Below, piece after piece: positions 19,071 to 27,193 of a DNA stretch of 37,020 bases. Both the position numbers and the translations under genes were made by a program. The notes below the pieces were generated by a model. It saw nothing but the letters and a program-made list of their open reading frames with translations. It was not told where the DNA came from and ran no database searches. The stretch's first letter is position 1. Each line of letters opens with the position of its first letter. This DNA comes from Rhizobium sp. ASV8 (GTDB lineage: Bacteria; Pseudomonadota; Alphaproteobacteria; Rhizobiales; Rhizobiaceae): positions 1-37,020 of the forward strand of contig NZ_JAELUG010000069.1 in the NCBI RefSeq assembly GCF_016429255.1, given 5' to 3'.

Positions 19071-19925
19071 ATGAAGACATCAGTCCTGTTGATGACTGCT
19101 CCGCTTGCAGCGATCCTGTTGCTCGGCCTGGCGCCGCTGGTTCTCGTCGTGGTCTGGAGCTTCTGTGCCTGGGATTCCACGACCTACTGGATCAAGCCGG
19201 AGTTCAGTCTCGCTGCCTATGCCGCCATCCTGGACGCTGGGCGCTGGAGCGTGTTTCTGTCGACGCTCGGCAAGGCCTTTCTGACCGCGAGCATTTGTCT
19301 CGTCATCGCCTATCCCACTGCTTATGCCATGTACTTCCTTGCGGGGCGTCGGCTGTCGGTTTTGCTTGCGGCGCTTCTGACGATACCGTTTTTCACATCC
19401 TATCTTATCCGCTCTTTCTCCTGGCGACTGTTGCTGGGACGAACGGGTGTCATCAACACGCTGCTCCAGCAAGCGGGCATTACGGATGCGCCGCTCGACT
19501 GGCTGCTTTTCAGTGATTTCGCCGTAATCGTCGGGCTTGTCGCCTCCTACCTGCCGTTTGCAACCTTCCCCGTGCTGCTCTCCATGCGCCGGGTTGATCC
19601 GATCGCTCTGGCAGCTTCGCGAGATCTCGGAGCCGGGTTCTGGACGATGGCGCGGACCGTATTGCTGCCCTTGACCTATTCCGGCGTCTTTGCCGGCTTT
19701 CTGTTTGTCTTCGTCATGGTTGCTGGTTCCTCGACGGAGGTGCAGATGCTCGGTGGGGCCGGTGCTTCAATCGTGTCCGTGATGATCAACGACGTCATGC
19801 GTGTCGCCAATTTCCCGCTCGCCTTCGCGATTTCAACCCTGATGCTCGTCATTGTCTTCGGGCTTGTGCTCATCGGTGACGCGATATTCGGCCTCTCCTC
19901 TCTCTTCGAGGATCGTAGCCAATGA
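19071..19925 (+). CDS. ABC transporter permease (PotB-like)
   Basis: First permease of the hyu-linked importer, 284 residues with about six hydrophobic segments, the first starting almost at the N-terminus (TAPLAAILLLGLAPLVLVVV). The EAA-like loop is ALAASRDLGAGFWTMARTVLLP. I chose ATG 19071; the longer reading from 18987 would run through the intergenic stem-loop and add 28 polar residues not expected here. Its ribosome site is weak. The stop overlaps the next start as ATGA. Confidence 0.9.
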   Translation: MKTSVLLMTAPLAAILLLGLAPLVLVVVWSFCAWDSTTYWIKPEFSLAAYAAILDAGRWSVFLSTLGKAFLTASICLVIAYPTAYAMYFLAGRRLSVLLAALLTIPFFTSYLIRSFSWRLLLGRTGVINTLLQQAGITDAPLDWLLFSDFAVIVGLVASYLPFATFPVLLSMRRVDPIALAASRDLGAGFWTMARTVLLPLTYSGVFAGFLFVFVMVAGSSTEVQMLGGAGASIVSVMINDVMRVANFPLAFAISTLMLVIVFGLVLIGDAIFGLSSLFEDRSQ

Positions 19926-20722
19926 TGGTCAGGGAAGGAGCGGCTCCACGCATCATCATCTGGGCTGTGACCATTTTCGGCCTGCTGGCGATCTATGCGC
20001 CGCCGCTCTATCTGCTCGGCGTTTCGTTCAATCCGTCATTGCAACCCGGCTTGCCGCATTTCTCGGATTTGACCCTGAAATGGTATATCGCGCTCGGAGG
20101 AGAGAGTGCGCTTGTTGCCGCGCTCGTCCAGTCCCTCCTCATTGCGCTTGTTACCGCCGTCATCGCGACGGTGCTGTCGCTCGCTGCCGCCCTGGCGTAT
20201 CGCGAGCTTCATCGCGGCCGAAGCATATGGTTTCTGACCGTGCTTCTACCGATGTTCGTGCCGGGTGTCATTCAGGGCTTGGCGCTTTCAACCCTTATCA
20301 GCCGTGTTGGAGTAAAGGCATCCGCTCTGACAGTCATTGCAGGCCATCTGCTATGGGCAATGCCTTTTGCCTTCATCGTGATCCTCACGAGTTTCTCGGC
20401 GGTCAAGCGAACCTACCTGATGGCGGCCGATGACCTCGGCGCTAGCCGCTTCCGGCAGTTTTACGACATCACGCTGCCGCTTATCCGGCCGGGTCTCATC
20501 AGTGCCTTCATCTTTTCGTTCCTGCTGTCGCTCAATGAGTTCACGCGCGCCTTCTATCTGGCCGGCCGGCAGAACACGTTGCCGGTCGTGCTGTTCGGCA
20601 AGATGAACGCCGGCGCCTCGCCGACGATTTACGCGATGTCGGGCGCAATCTTTCTTATTTCCAGCGTTTGCGTGGTGGCCGTGGCCCTGCGTTCGCTGCT
20701 CGTGGAGCGCGGGGTGAGATGA
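19922..20722 (+). CDS. ABC transporter permease (PotC-like)
   Basis: Second permease of the same importer, 266 residues with about six transmembrane segments. The loop MAADDLGASRFRQFYDITLP matches the EAA region of PotC-type proteins. The ATG overlaps the upstream permease stop. This is the last recognisable transporter gene of the operon that starts at hyuB; no strong terminator follows within the 73 bases to the small ORF. Confidence 0.91.
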   Translation: MMVREGAAPRIIIWAVTIFGLLAIYAPPLYLLGVSFNPSLQPGLPHFSDLTLKWYIALGGESALVAALVQSLLIALVTAVIATVLSLAAALAYRELHRGRSIWFLTVLLPMFVPGVIQGLALSTLISRVGVKASALTVIAGHLLWAMPFAFIVILTSFSAVKRTYLMAADDLGASRFRQFYDITLPLIRPGLISAFIFSFLLSLNEFTRAFYLAGRQNTLPVVLFGKMNAGASPTIYAMSGAIFLISSVCVVAVALRSLLVERGVR

Positions 20723-20795
20723 TCGATATGCAGATACGACTGATGAACCGCAAATTCCATCCAGCCCTAATCCTCGATGAACGGGAGTACAGAGG

Positions 20796-21005
20796 ATGAA
20801 ACAGGAATCCAAGTTGATGGCGCTGATCCGCGCTGGAAAACGGCAAGAGGCATTCGATATGGTCGAACGCCTGAAAGCGGCCGCCCAACTGCTGCCGACG
20901 GCGATCAAAGTAGGTCGGACGGGTGCCGTCTCCTACCACAAGGGCAATCGGCGCTTTGTGCGCAATACGCATGGCGGCTGGGATCTGGTGCCGAAGAAAA
21001 AGTAA
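20796..21005 (+). CDS. Small basic protein, unknown function (69 aa)
   Basis: A 69-residue ORF with a proper Shine-Dalgarno, GGGAG at 20783-20787, 8 bases before the ATG. It is soluble and basic. The N-terminal half looks helical (MALIRAGKRQEAFDMVERLK) and the C-terminal half is glycine- and aromatic-rich, ending in Pro-Lys-Lys-Lys. I recognise no family. It lies 73 bases after the permease gene on the same strand and could be the operon tail or independent. The ribosome site makes it more likely real than the other short ORFs here. Confidence 0.55.
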   Translation: MKQESKLMALIRAGKRQEAFDMVERLKAAAQLLPTAIKVGRTGAVSYHKGNRRFVRNTHGGWDLVPKKK

Positions 21006-21631
21006 ATCCCATTCATGCGATGCGCGATGTTTCGCGGGTTGCGCCGATGCTTGCGGCCGGTCTTGTGTGCCATGCCGCCGAGGCGAGTATGCAGCCGAAG
21101 TTTTGAAGAGCATTTCTGCTTTTCATCGAATAGCGATGCGCTCGATCGTCTTGGCTCACCACGCATTCCGGATGGAATGCCGTCCCGCACCTCCCACAAT
21201 CGCCCTTGCCTAAACCAAGACGCCGTCGCCCCTTGCCGACTTGGATCTCTCCCAGATCGAATGATCGGCAGCATTCCCTGACATTGCCCGTCATGGTGGG
21301 TCAGAATGCACCGGGGCGATTGGGCCGATCCCCGCAGGTTGCCTCACAATTGCCCTCTCCGTCACCGCAACGATGCTCGGTTGTTCAGGGGTTTGCTGCA
21401 ATCTATTGGCGTGAATTTTGGGTCGCGTGAATACAAAGCCCTTTCGATCATAATACCGAAGATACTGTAATAACGGCAATTTATATCAATTTGCACCAAT
21501 AGAACCTGGATGATTAGTTATACAAACATTAGAAAATAGTATATTTAGAAATATAAAATTAACGTCCGCAATCTAAGGTTTCCTCGATCGTCATCATCAT
21601 GGATGAACCGTCGATTGAGGGAGATATAATC
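21006..21631. promoter_or_regulatory. Long intergenic leader with an AT-rich block upstream of the TadE-like gene
   Basis: These 626 bases have no convincing gene; overlapping short ORFs lack ribosome sites and domains. From about 21435 to 21595 the sequence becomes strikingly AT-rich (for example TTATATCAATTT, ATATTTAGAAATATAAAATT), unlike the GC-rich flanks. This is probably the promoter and regulatory region of the tadE/tadG-like genes. I could not fix a start site or a specific operator. Confidence 0.45.
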
Positions 21632-22054
21632 ATGACACGCGCTTCTGATTTCAGGAGGGCAGAGGGTGGCGCGGCCGCCGTCGAATTCGCGCTCATCGCG
21701 CCGCTTTTCCTCCTTATGCTTCTCACCTTCATTGCCTTTGCCATCTACCTGACCGCGGCCCATTCGCTGCAGCAGCTCACGGCCGATGCGGCGCGGACGG
21801 CGGTCGCAGGCGTTTCCTCGGATGAGCGAACACAACTTGTGCAGGACTTCGTCAATCGCTCGACGATCAACGATGCCTTCCTGACGAAGGACAAGCTGAC
21901 CGTCACAGTTGCAACCGACCCGGCTAACGCCAACCAGTTCACCGTCAGCGCCAGCTACGATGCATCAGCCCTTCCGATCTGGAACCTCTACACGTTCGCG
22001 ATGCCAAATCAGACGATCCGTCGCTACTCCACCATCAGGATCGGGGGGATGTGA
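21632..22054 (+). CDS. TadE-like pseudopilin / pilus assembly protein
   Basis: Small membrane-anchored protein of 140 residues with the TadE/TadG-like N-terminus: a charged RRAEGG followed by AAAVEFALIAPLFLLMLLTF, where the G-A-x-x-x-E pattern matches TadE pseudopilins processed by the TadV/CpaA prepilin peptidase. The rest is a periplasmic domain of about 95 residues. I chose ATG 21632 because GAGGGAG lies just upstream (about 21615-21621); starting at 21599 would add 11 residues. It overlaps the TadG-like gene. No tad ATPase, platform or secretin genes are in the window. Confidence 0.85.
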   Translation: MTRASDFRRAEGGAAAVEFALIAPLFLLMLLTFIAFAIYLTAAHSLQQLTADAARTAVAGVSSDERTQLVQDFVNRSTINDAFLTKDKLTVTVATDPANANQFTVSASYDASALPIWNLYTFAMPNQTIRRYSTIRIGGM

Positions 22055-23790
22055 TGAAAGAGCTTTTCAGGCGGCTCGCCTTTTTCCGTGACAGGCGGGG
22101 AAATGTTGCCATCACGACGGCGCTCGTCTCGCCCCTGATTCTTTATTGCCTGGGTCTGGGTATCGACTATGGCATGATGACCCTGCAGCAACAACGCCTT
22201 CAGCAACTTAGCGATATCGGCGCGATCACGGCGGCCTCCAATATTACGAATGCCAATACGGCGCTCTTGAACAATCTCCAGTCGAACGGAACGACGGCAG
22301 CGCTTGCATCGGGCAGCAGCTATCTCACGTCCAACGGCTCCATCACAGCGAGCATGGCCAATTCCGGCCAATATGAAACGCTTGGCAACATGGTTCTCGG
22401 AACCTATAAGGCGGATGCGACTATTGCCCCTCAGAACCGTTTTTCTTCTTCAGGGAGTGCTCCCTACGATGCGGTGAGAGTGACGCTCACGCAGAAGGCG
22501 GTCATGCCCTTTGCGTCCGCTTTCGCCACTGCGCCGACACTCAGCGCCACCGGTACGGCTGCGAGCGATACGGTGGCCGCCTTTTCTATCGGATCGCGGC
22601 TTGCAAGCCTCAATGGCGGCATCCTCAATCAACTGTTGGGATCCCTTCTTGGAACGCAGATATCCCTCAAGCTCGTCGACTATCAATCGCTTGTCGGAGC
22701 TAAGGTCAACCTACTGAGTTTCCTCAACCTTCTGGCGACCGATCTCAATCTCACGGCAGGCAGTTACAACGATCTTCTGGCGACCAGCGTTCCCTACGAC
22801 AAGATTCTGGGCGCTCTTGGCAAAATGACCAATCTTTCGCCTGCGGTCATTCGCATCGTGAACGGCCTCGGCAAATCGCTCGGAACCACCAAGCTCACCG
22901 TCAAGCTCGAGGATCTCCTGAATCTTGGCCCCGAGGGCACGAACATTATCGGCACCGGCCCGAACCTGAATTCCAGCATCAGTCTGATGAATTTCCTATC
23001 TTTGACGGCAATGGCGGCCAACCAGCAGAAGCAGATTGCCGTCGATCTGGGGGTTGCGCTGCCCGATCTTGCGACGGCCAAATTGACGCTGGCGATCGGT
23101 GAAATGGCAAAGCAAACGCCGTCTGCCGCAGTAGGTGCGCCGGGAATGACCGTCCGTACGCCGCAAGTGCGCGTCGCCATCGAGGTTGCCGTCACCGGCC
23201 TGTCCTTGATCGCCGGACTGAAATTGAGGGTGCCGCTCTATGTCGAGCTCGCTCCTGCCGAGGCCAGGCTAGCCTCCATCACCTGCGTTGGCGGCAACAT
23301 GCCGAATGCAGTGGTTGGAATTGATGCCGTGCCCGGTGTCGCCGAGATCGCCTTGGGCGATGTGGATACATCGGCCTTCGTAAACTTCGGTACCAAGCCG
23401 CGTGTCACGCAGGCCGCCATCATCGACTCCCTCTTGCTGAGAATTCTGGCAAGTGCGCAAATCGATATAGCCAACATGAGCCCGACCCGGCTGACCTTCC
23501 AGCCTTCGGAGATTTCAGCCGGCACCATCAAGACGGTTTCGACCAAGGATATCACGACCTCTCTGGTCCAGTCGCTCTTGAAGAATGCCAATATCAGCAT
23601 ACAGCTGCTGATCATCACCATCGGAACGCCGAGCGGTGTGCTGTCGGCACTCGCCGATACGCTTTCTCTCGTCACCGCGCCCGTCGACCAGCTTCTCTAC
23701 AACCTCCTCGGGCTTCTCGGCATTGGTATCGGACAGGCCGACATACAAGTCACTGATGCGCGATGCATGCAGCCGGTTCTGGTGCAGTAG
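22054..23790 (+). CDS. TadG-like pilus assembly / Flp-associated protein
   Basis: Protein of 578 residues with a TadE/G-like N-terminal anchor: RDRRGNVAITTALVSPLILY followed by GLGIDYGMMTLQQQRLQ. The remainder is a long Ala/Leu/Thr/Ser-rich exported region with segments typical of alphaproteobacterial TadG-like proteins (GGILNQLLGSLLGTQISLKL, LNLTAGSYNDLL). No von Willebrand MIDAS motif is apparent. I chose ATG 22054 (TGATG overlap with the TadE stop) with GGGGGG 6 bases upstream; GTG 22051 is the alternative. It is probably surface or periplasmic and works with the adjacent TadE-like protein. Confidence 0.82.
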   Translation: MKELFRRLAFFRDRRGNVAITTALVSPLILYCLGLGIDYGMMTLQQQRLQQLSDIGAITAASNITNANTALLNNLQSNGTTAALASGSSYLTSNGSITASMANSGQYETLGNMVLGTYKADATIAPQNRFSSSGSAPYDAVRVTLTQKAVMPFASAFATAPTLSATGTAASDTVAAFSIGSRLASLNGGILNQLLGSLLGTQISLKLVDYQSLVGAKVNLLSFLNLLATDLNLTAGSYNDLLATSVPYDKILGALGKMTNLSPAVIRIVNGLGKSLGTTKLTVKLEDLLNLGPEGTNIIGTGPNLNSSISLMNFLSLTAMAANQQKQIAVDLGVALPDLATAKLTLAIGEMAKQTPSAAVGAPGMTVRTPQVRVAIEVAVTGLSLIAGLKLRVPLYVELAPAEARLASITCVGGNMPNAVVGIDAVPGVAEIALGDVDTSAFVNFGTKPRVTQAAIIDSLLLRILASAQIDIANMSPTRLTFQPSEISAGTIKTVSTKDITTSLVQSLLKNANISIQLLIITIGTPSGVLSALADTLSLVTAPVDQLLYNLLGLLGIGIGQADIQVTDARCMQPVLVQ

Positions 23791-23820
23791 TCGCTGACGT
23801 TGAAGAGAGATAGGCAATCT

Positions 23821-23840
23821 GCTCCGGCTTGCGCCGGAGC
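23821..23840 (+). terminator. Hairpin after the TadG-like gene
   Basis: Perfect 8-bp stem GCTCCGGC-TTGC-GCCGGAGC, 31 bases after the stop, with no T-tract. It lies in the 215-base gap before the DUF1217 gene; the rest of that gap holds no other gene. It likely ends or stabilises the tadE/tadG transcript. Confidence 0.6.
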
Positions 23841-24005
23841 CACGGCAAGCGTGCTCGCCTGCGAAGGGAAATTGCTTCCGCGTCTCCCTCGCCAATAGAA
23901 CAGGAGACTGGCCTCGAGATTGCCGATCTAGCTTCGCGCAAGGTCTGGTTGCGATTGTGCGCATCGGGGCTAATGTTGGTGAATTGCGCGCTGTGGGGGC
24001 GATCC

Positions 24006-26210
24006 ATGATTTCAACCTATCTCGGCTATGTGACCGCGACAAAGGATATGGCGTCGACGCTTGCGCGTATCGCCAAGCAGGCTACGGTCAAAAGCGATCA
24101 GCAGTATTACGATACGCACATCGGCAAGATAAAAAATGTCGATGAATTCCTCGCGGACCACAAGCTTTATAGCTATGCTATGAAGGCCTACGGCCTCGAG
24201 GATATGACCTATGCCAAAGCCTTCATGAAGAAGGTGCTGACGAGCGATCTCAGCAACGGCACCAGCTTCGCAAACAAGTTGACCGACAGTCGTTACCGGC
24301 AATTCGCGGCCGCTTTCAATTTCACGGCCAATTCCACCAAGCCGACGGCTCAGAGCGACGCGCAGAAAAACGATACGATCGGTCTTTATGAGCGTTCTTT
24401 TGCCAACGAAACGACGCTGGCCAAGAAAGAGAGCGCATTTTACAGCAAGTGGATCGACAAGGCGACGAATGTCGATGACATCGTCAACAACACCAGGATG
24501 CGGGAATACCTTCTGACGGCTCACGGCCTTGATGCGACCCACATTTCGAAGAGCTTCCTGAAGTCTGTCTTGACGAGCGATGTCAATGATCCCAACAGCT
24601 TCGTCAACACAGCGAGCAACTTCCCGACGGGTTCTGCCCAGGCAACATACAAGCTTATCGCATCGGAATTCAGCTTTAAGCCGGATGGCACGCTCGCCGG
24701 CGCTACCGCTCAAACGGACCAGCAGAAAGAGGCGTTGATATCGCGCTACGACAACACTGTGCCGACCCTGACCCTCTCGGCTGCGGCAACCAGCAACGAC
24801 GAATATTATCGGCAGCACATCGGCAATGTCCGGTCGGCGGATGACATCACCGGCGATAACAGGCTCTTCTCCTACATAAAGAGCGCTTTCGGGATCAGCC
24901 AGAAAGTCACGGCGAAGCAATTCAATCTGGCGGTTTCCGACAAAATCTACGCTTCCGTCATGGGTATGGGCGAGATGGTCGCCGCGTTCAAGTTCTCGCC
25001 CGACGGATCGCTTCCAGCCGGCGAATCCGCACAGACGGCTGAGAGCATCAAGGCGACGTCCGAAAAGTATATGACGCACTATACGGACAATCGGCAGACC
25101 TTGTTCAAGGATGCCGAAGCCAACTACAAGACCCGCGTCAGCAAGATAAAGACGATCAACGACTTTTTTACCGCCAATGAGAGCAAGTATGCGGATCTTC
25201 CGACGCTGCAGGATATGGCGCTTCGTGCTTTCGGGATCGACAAGAGCGAGGTGACGAGAGAGAAGCTCAGGAAGGTATTGGAGAGCGATCCCTACGACAG
25301 CAAGAGCTACGTCTCATCCCTCAAGGATCCCAGGTTCCTCGAGCTCGCAAAGGCGTTCAACTTCGATAGCAAAGGCGATCTTCGCTCGCCGGTCGAGGCC
25401 CTGCCGCTCGCTTCGATGAACAGCTTCATCTCGTCCTACTCCAAGACGAAAACCTTCGGATTGACCGGCCAGATGCGGGAAAAAGCCGTCAAGGACGTGA
25501 AGGACGACGCCAACGAGTTCATCAAGTCGATCGGCAAGGTCAAATCCGTGGACGATCTTCTGGCAGACAAGAAGCTGACGGATTTCATCCTCGTGGCCAA
25601 CAATATCGATCCCAAGACGGTCGACAAGGCCACTCTGAAAAAGGCTTTTGCGGCCGATCCTGAGGATGCAAAGGGCTTCTTGAATACGCAGGCCGGTCAG
25701 CAGTTCAAAACAATGGTGAGCGTCTTCAACTTCGATACCAAGGGAAACCTGACCAAGTCCAAGATTGAAGCGAGCCAGAACAAGGGTGCCCGTCTTGCCA
25801 CGGACACTCTCTATCTCCATCAGACTCTGGAATCTCAGCAGGGTGAATCCAACGATGGCGTCCGGCTCGCGTTATATTTCCAGCGGAAAGCGCCGCAGAT
25901 CAACTCCGTCTACGACATCATGGCGGATCCCGCGCTCTACAATGTCATCAAGACCACATTTTCCTTGCCGTCTTCCATGTCCAATATGGATGTGACCCGG
26001 CAGGCCAAGATGCTGGAAAAGATGATTTCGGTAAAGGACATGCACGACGCCGGCAAGGTCAACAATCTTCTGAAACGTTTTGCCGCCGTTTATGACGCGG
26101 CGAATGGCGTGAACACGAGTTCAACCGCATCCGCGATCCTGACACGCGGCTCCAGTGGCGGCATAAGCGGTGACCTGATGCTGTCGATTGCGCAGCTGAG
26201 GTCGCGTTAA
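24006..26210 (+). CDS. DUF1217 multi-module protein (six degenerate repeats)
   Basis: 734-residue protein built from repeated DUF1217-like modules, a family of unknown function often found in rhizobia. I count six: about 29-107, 141-227, 262-334, 368-457, 499-581 and 617-701. Each follows the pattern IGK[IV]K[ST]VDD[LF]LAD, then a FGI/YGL turn, K[KS]VL[TE]SD with a following Asp/Asn-Ser/Ala, and AFNF near the end. Spacers are Thr/Gln/Ser/Lys-rich. I chose ATG 24006 (MISTYLGYVTATKDM), which matches how such proteins begin and follows a G-rich stretch; ATG 23829 would add 59 unrelated residues and overlap the upstream hairpin. No signal peptide is seen. It could be a motility- or envelope-associated structural protein; that is inference. 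Confidence 0.85.
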   Translation: MISTYLGYVTATKDMASTLARIAKQATVKSDQQYYDTHIGKIKNVDEFLADHKLYSYAMKAYGLEDMTYAKAFMKKVLTSDLSNGTSFANKLTDSRYRQFAAAFNFTANSTKPTAQSDAQKNDTIGLYERSFANETTLAKKESAFYSKWIDKATNVDDIVNNTRMREYLLTAHGLDATHISKSFLKSVLTSDVNDPNSFVNTASNFPTGSAQATYKLIASEFSFKPDGTLAGATAQTDQQKEALISRYDNTVPTLTLSAAATSNDEYYRQHIGNVRSADDITGDNRLFSYIKSAFGISQKVTAKQFNLAVSDKIYASVMGMGEMVAAFKFSPDGSLPAGESAQTAESIKATSEKYMTHYTDNRQTLFKDAEANYKTRVSKIKTINDFFTANESKYADLPTLQDMALRAFGIDKSEVTREKLRKVLESDPYDSKSYVSSLKDPRFLELAKAFNFDSKGDLRSPVEALPLASMNSFISSYSKTKTFGLTGQMREKAVKDVKDDANEFIKSIGKVKSVDDLLADKKLTDFILVANNIDPKTVDKATLKKAFAADPEDAKGFLNTQAGQQFKTMVSVFNFDTKGNLTKSKIEASQNKGARLATDTLYLHQTLESQQGESNDGVRLALYFQRKAPQINSVYDIMADPALYNVIKTTFSLPSSMSNMDVTRQAKMLEKMISVKDMHDAGKVNNLLKRFAAVYDAANGVNTSSTASAILTRGSSGGISGDLMLSIAQLRSR

Positions 26211-26244
26211 CAACATCGCAATTGCCTGCTCGATCGGCGGGCTT

Positions 26245-26278
26245 GGGCCGGCTCCGTCCTGCGACGGTAAGCCGGCCC
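26245..26278. terminator. Bidirectional terminator between DUF1217 and SDR genes
   Basis: GGGCCGGCT (26245-26253) pairs with AGCCGGCCC (26270-26278) around an inner stem CCGTC-CTGC-GACGG, giving a long hairpin followed by GTTCTCTTT on the plus strand. It lies between the two convergent stops, so it can serve both genes. Confidence 0.8.
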
Positions 26279-26285
26279 GTTCTCT

Positions 26286-27059
26286 TTACTTCGTGGTATA
26301 GCCGCCGTTGACAAGGATGGTTTGACCCGTCATCCACCAGCCGTCGGAGACGAGGAAGCGGATGTAGGGAACGATGTCTTCTATGTCGGTGAGGCCGGTC
26401 TTCGAGAACTTCGATAGGGCCGCCGCGGTTTTGTGATAGGCAACCGCATCAGCACCTTCGGCAGGATAGAAGAAGGGCGTATCCATCGGACCCGGGCCAA
26501 TTGCCGTTACCGAGATCCCTCGCTCGCCGAATTCCTTGGAAGCAGCACGGGTGAAATGTTCGACGGGGGCCTTGGTGCCGGCATAGGACGCGTAAAATGG
26601 CGTGTAGGCACCGAGCAAGGATGTGACGAGCGTGCAGATCTTGCCATTGTCGTTAAGCGCCTTGCCTGCCTCCTTCAGGAAAAAGAAGGCCGATTTGGCG
26701 TTGACGGCGCTCATCTCGTCATATTCCGCCTCCGTGATGTCGACGATCGGCTTTTTCAGCACCTTGCCGACCGTGTTGACCGCGATGTCCGGGCGGCCGA
26801 AGGCGGCGACAGCTTCGGCAAAGAGCGCCTCGACTGCGCCTGCCGTGGTAAGGTCGGCCTGAAACGCCGCGGCTTCTGCGCCTGCCGCCTTGATTGCCGC
26901 AACAGTCGCATCGGCGTCGGCTTTCGTTGCGGCGCTGTTGTAGTGGATGGCAATGGCCTTTGCACCATGAGCGGCAAAATCCCGGGCGATCAGGCCACCC
27001 AGATTCTTGGCGCCTCCGGCGATGATGACAGTCTTTCCCTTGATGGAATGGTCGGTCAT
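26286..27059 (-). CDS. Short-chain dehydrogenase/reductase (SDR)
   Basis: Classical SDR of 257 residues, an NAD(P)-dependent oxidoreductase with a Rossmann fold. The cofactor glycine motif is GGAKNLGG (15-22), a variant of TGxxxGxG. NTVG (95-98) stands in the NNAG position, Asn120 is in place, and the catalytic Ser147 and Tyr159-x-x-x-Lys163 (YAGTK) are present. The C-terminal TGQTILVNGGY is typical. It is divergent from a LysR regulator gene, which probably controls it. The substrate cannot be told from sequence. Confidence 0.93.
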   Translation of the reverse strand: MTDHSIKGKTVIIAGGAKNLGGLIARDFAAHGAKAIAIHYNSAATKADADATVAAIKAAGAEAAAFQADLTTAGAVEALFAEAVAAFGRPDIAVNTVGKVLKKPIVDITEAEYDEMSAVNAKSAFFFLKEAGKALNDNGKICTLVTSLLGAYTPFYASYAGTKAPVEHFTRAASKEFGERGISVTAIGPGPMDTPFFYPAEGADAVAYHKTAAALSKFSKTGLTDIEDIVPYIRFLVSDGWWMTGQTILVNGGYTTK

Positions 27060-27148
27060 GGATGAGCCTCCTTGGGCGATGCGGCAACGCCTCGCTGCCG
27101 TTCATGAGCCCAATGTATCGACTGGATCTTGCTGATAAAGCCGACTAA

Positions 27149-27167
27149 TCTGACAGCATCTGTCAGA
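27149..27167. promoter_or_regulatory. Perfect palindrome in the SDR/LysR divergent promoter (putative operator)
   Basis: TCTGACAG-CAT-CTGTCAGA, two 8-base arms with a 3-base spacer, lies 27 bases before the lysR GTG and about 90 bases before the SDR start. Dyad sites in a shared promoter are where LysR regulators usually bind, though the arms here do not give the textbook T-N11-A centre. Confidence 0.55.
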
Positions 27168-27193
27168 AAAACCGGATAATCGGCGGCCTTCAC

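Noticed and set aside
21006..21480. Several 60-113-aa ORFs in both strands of the long intergenic region
   Set aside because: Mutually overlapping, no ribosome sites, Arg/Cys-rich shadow-like composition, no domains.
23829..24005. 59-residue N-terminal extension of the DUF1217 protein
   Set aside because: It overlaps a hairpin, has no ribosome site, and the family-like start is ATG 24006.
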